A DNA stretch of 32,365 nucleotides. It comes from Wuchereria bancrofti (Eukaryota; Nematoda; Chromadorea; Rhabditida; Onchocercidae). Both the position numbers and the translations under genes were made by a program. Each line of letters begins with the position of its first letter. Within the stretch, counting starts at the first letter, position 1. The stretch lies in the NCBI GenBank assembly GCA_005281725.1, contig SSBO01000033.1, forward strand, positions 1 through 32,365. Direction: 5' to 3'. Under the pieces are notes generated by a model, which worked only from the letters and a program-made list of their open reading frames with translations, had not been told where the DNA came from and searched no databases. Below, piece by piece: positions 31,901 through 32,365 of the stretch.

Positions 31901-32353
31901 TGTCGCCACAATGGCGAAGCTATGATGTAATGAACAAAGATTACTGTTTTAAGTGATTTTAATCTACTTTGTAACCGTAGCATCCAAAAAATCCCTCCCA
32001 ATTTTCTTCCTTACAAAGCCATTTATAGTTTCTTGTAATGGTATGGCTCGGTTGGGAAGTGTCTAGCTTGCTTATATCTTTAAATGTTTTATAATTAAGT
32101 TATATTCGTGTGTTATGTATCAACTCGTTATTGTAATGTTGTATAATTTTTAATGTTAATCTGTGGTTTAATTACCCAAGTTTGAGGTTTGAATAATAAA
32201 GTATTTCACGAAGACTCCCACAGTACACGTACACAAAACGGAACCAGTACAGATTCGAGAATCTACCAGTATCGAAGGCAAAGAAGTCAACGATCTGAAC
32301 TGTCAAGGAAGAAAACCTACTTTATTTCGCAAGGAAGCAGAGCAGTAAGAAAG
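31901..32353 (+). mobile_element. LTR-like repeat carrying an SL1 exon (right-hand copy)
   Basis: Begins TGTCGCCACAATGGCGAAG at 31901, with a TCGCCA/TGGCGA hairpin (31903-31917), and aligns with the reverse complement of 6260-6709. It carries a perfect SL1 exon (32165-32186), then GTTTGAATAATAAAG with AATAAA at 32195-32200. As an LTR, the bases before SL1 would be U3, and a transcript starting at SL1 and ending soon after AATAAA would give a short R region headed by the leader. That model is inference. The right edge is near the window end, so the true LTR may continue. No internal element genes are visible in this window. Confidence 0.65.
32165..32186 (+). other. SL1 spliced-leader exon sequence inside the right LTR-like repeat
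   Basis: A perfect 22-nt SL1 exon followed by GTTTGAATAATAAAG, at the same place as the copy at 6421-6442. Confidence 0.95.
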
Positions 32354-32365
32354 GGTTATTAAATT

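Noticed and set aside
1..32365. CRISPR array, bacterial operon or phage region
   Set aside because: Repeats are not spaced by unique spacers, no prokaryotic ribosome sites or long genes exist, and SL1 exons place the DNA in a nematode.

Overview
The window reads as nuclear DNA of a nematode. It is very AT-rich (roughly three quarters A+T by eye), has no long open frames, and carries nematode-type splice signals (TTTCAG-like acceptors, GTAAGT/GTATGT donors). The diagnostic evidence is four different contexts holding a perfect 22-nt copy of the nematode SL1 spliced-leader exon (starts GGTTTAATTACC, ends AAGTTTGAG), each followed by GT. I cannot assign the species or clade. I see no rRNA, tRNA, CRISPR array or prokaryotic operon.

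Much of the window is the same DNA repeated. Nine single-N joints (1497, 3584, 3642, 12035, 12155, 15234, 17056, 23373, 24929) separate overlapping pieces that look identical. Block A fills 1-5549 (three copies plus a 57-bp scrap). Block B lies at 9695-12034, 12156-14566 and 18345-20930. Block C lies at 14567-15233, 15235-17055, 17117-18344 and 20931-22718. Block D lies at 22719-23372, 23374-24928 and 24930-26500. If every N-bounded duplicate is collapsed, about 18 kb of unique sequence remains. Most duplication is probably an assembly artefact, but one N-free stretch (17057-23372) holds C-B-C-D in a row and could be a real tandem duplication.

Unique or ancient features: (1) a pair of about 450-bp inverted repeats, 6260-6709 (minus) and 31901-32353 (plus), diverged from each other and resembling solo LTRs, with an SL1 exon followed 9 nt later by AATAAA; (2) a related fragment at the start of block A with two SL1 copies 54 bp apart; (3) a 19-bp/57-bp higher-order minisatellite at 6032-6203 beside the first LTR-like repeat; (4) further minisatellites at 26525-26680 and 27846-28122.

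Coding potential is sparse and comes as small exon-like islands. The best are a three-exon model for an 84-residue protein (13563-14600 and copies), a GC-rich terminal exon for a single membrane span plus acidic/basic tail on the minus strand (10609-10742 and copies), a hydrophobic 96-residue minus-strand frame (16601-16891 and copy), and several short minus-strand islands between 24.4 and 31.0 kb. I recognised no protein family in any of them, so no gene symbol is given. Several islands are open on both strands and the strand choice is uncertain.
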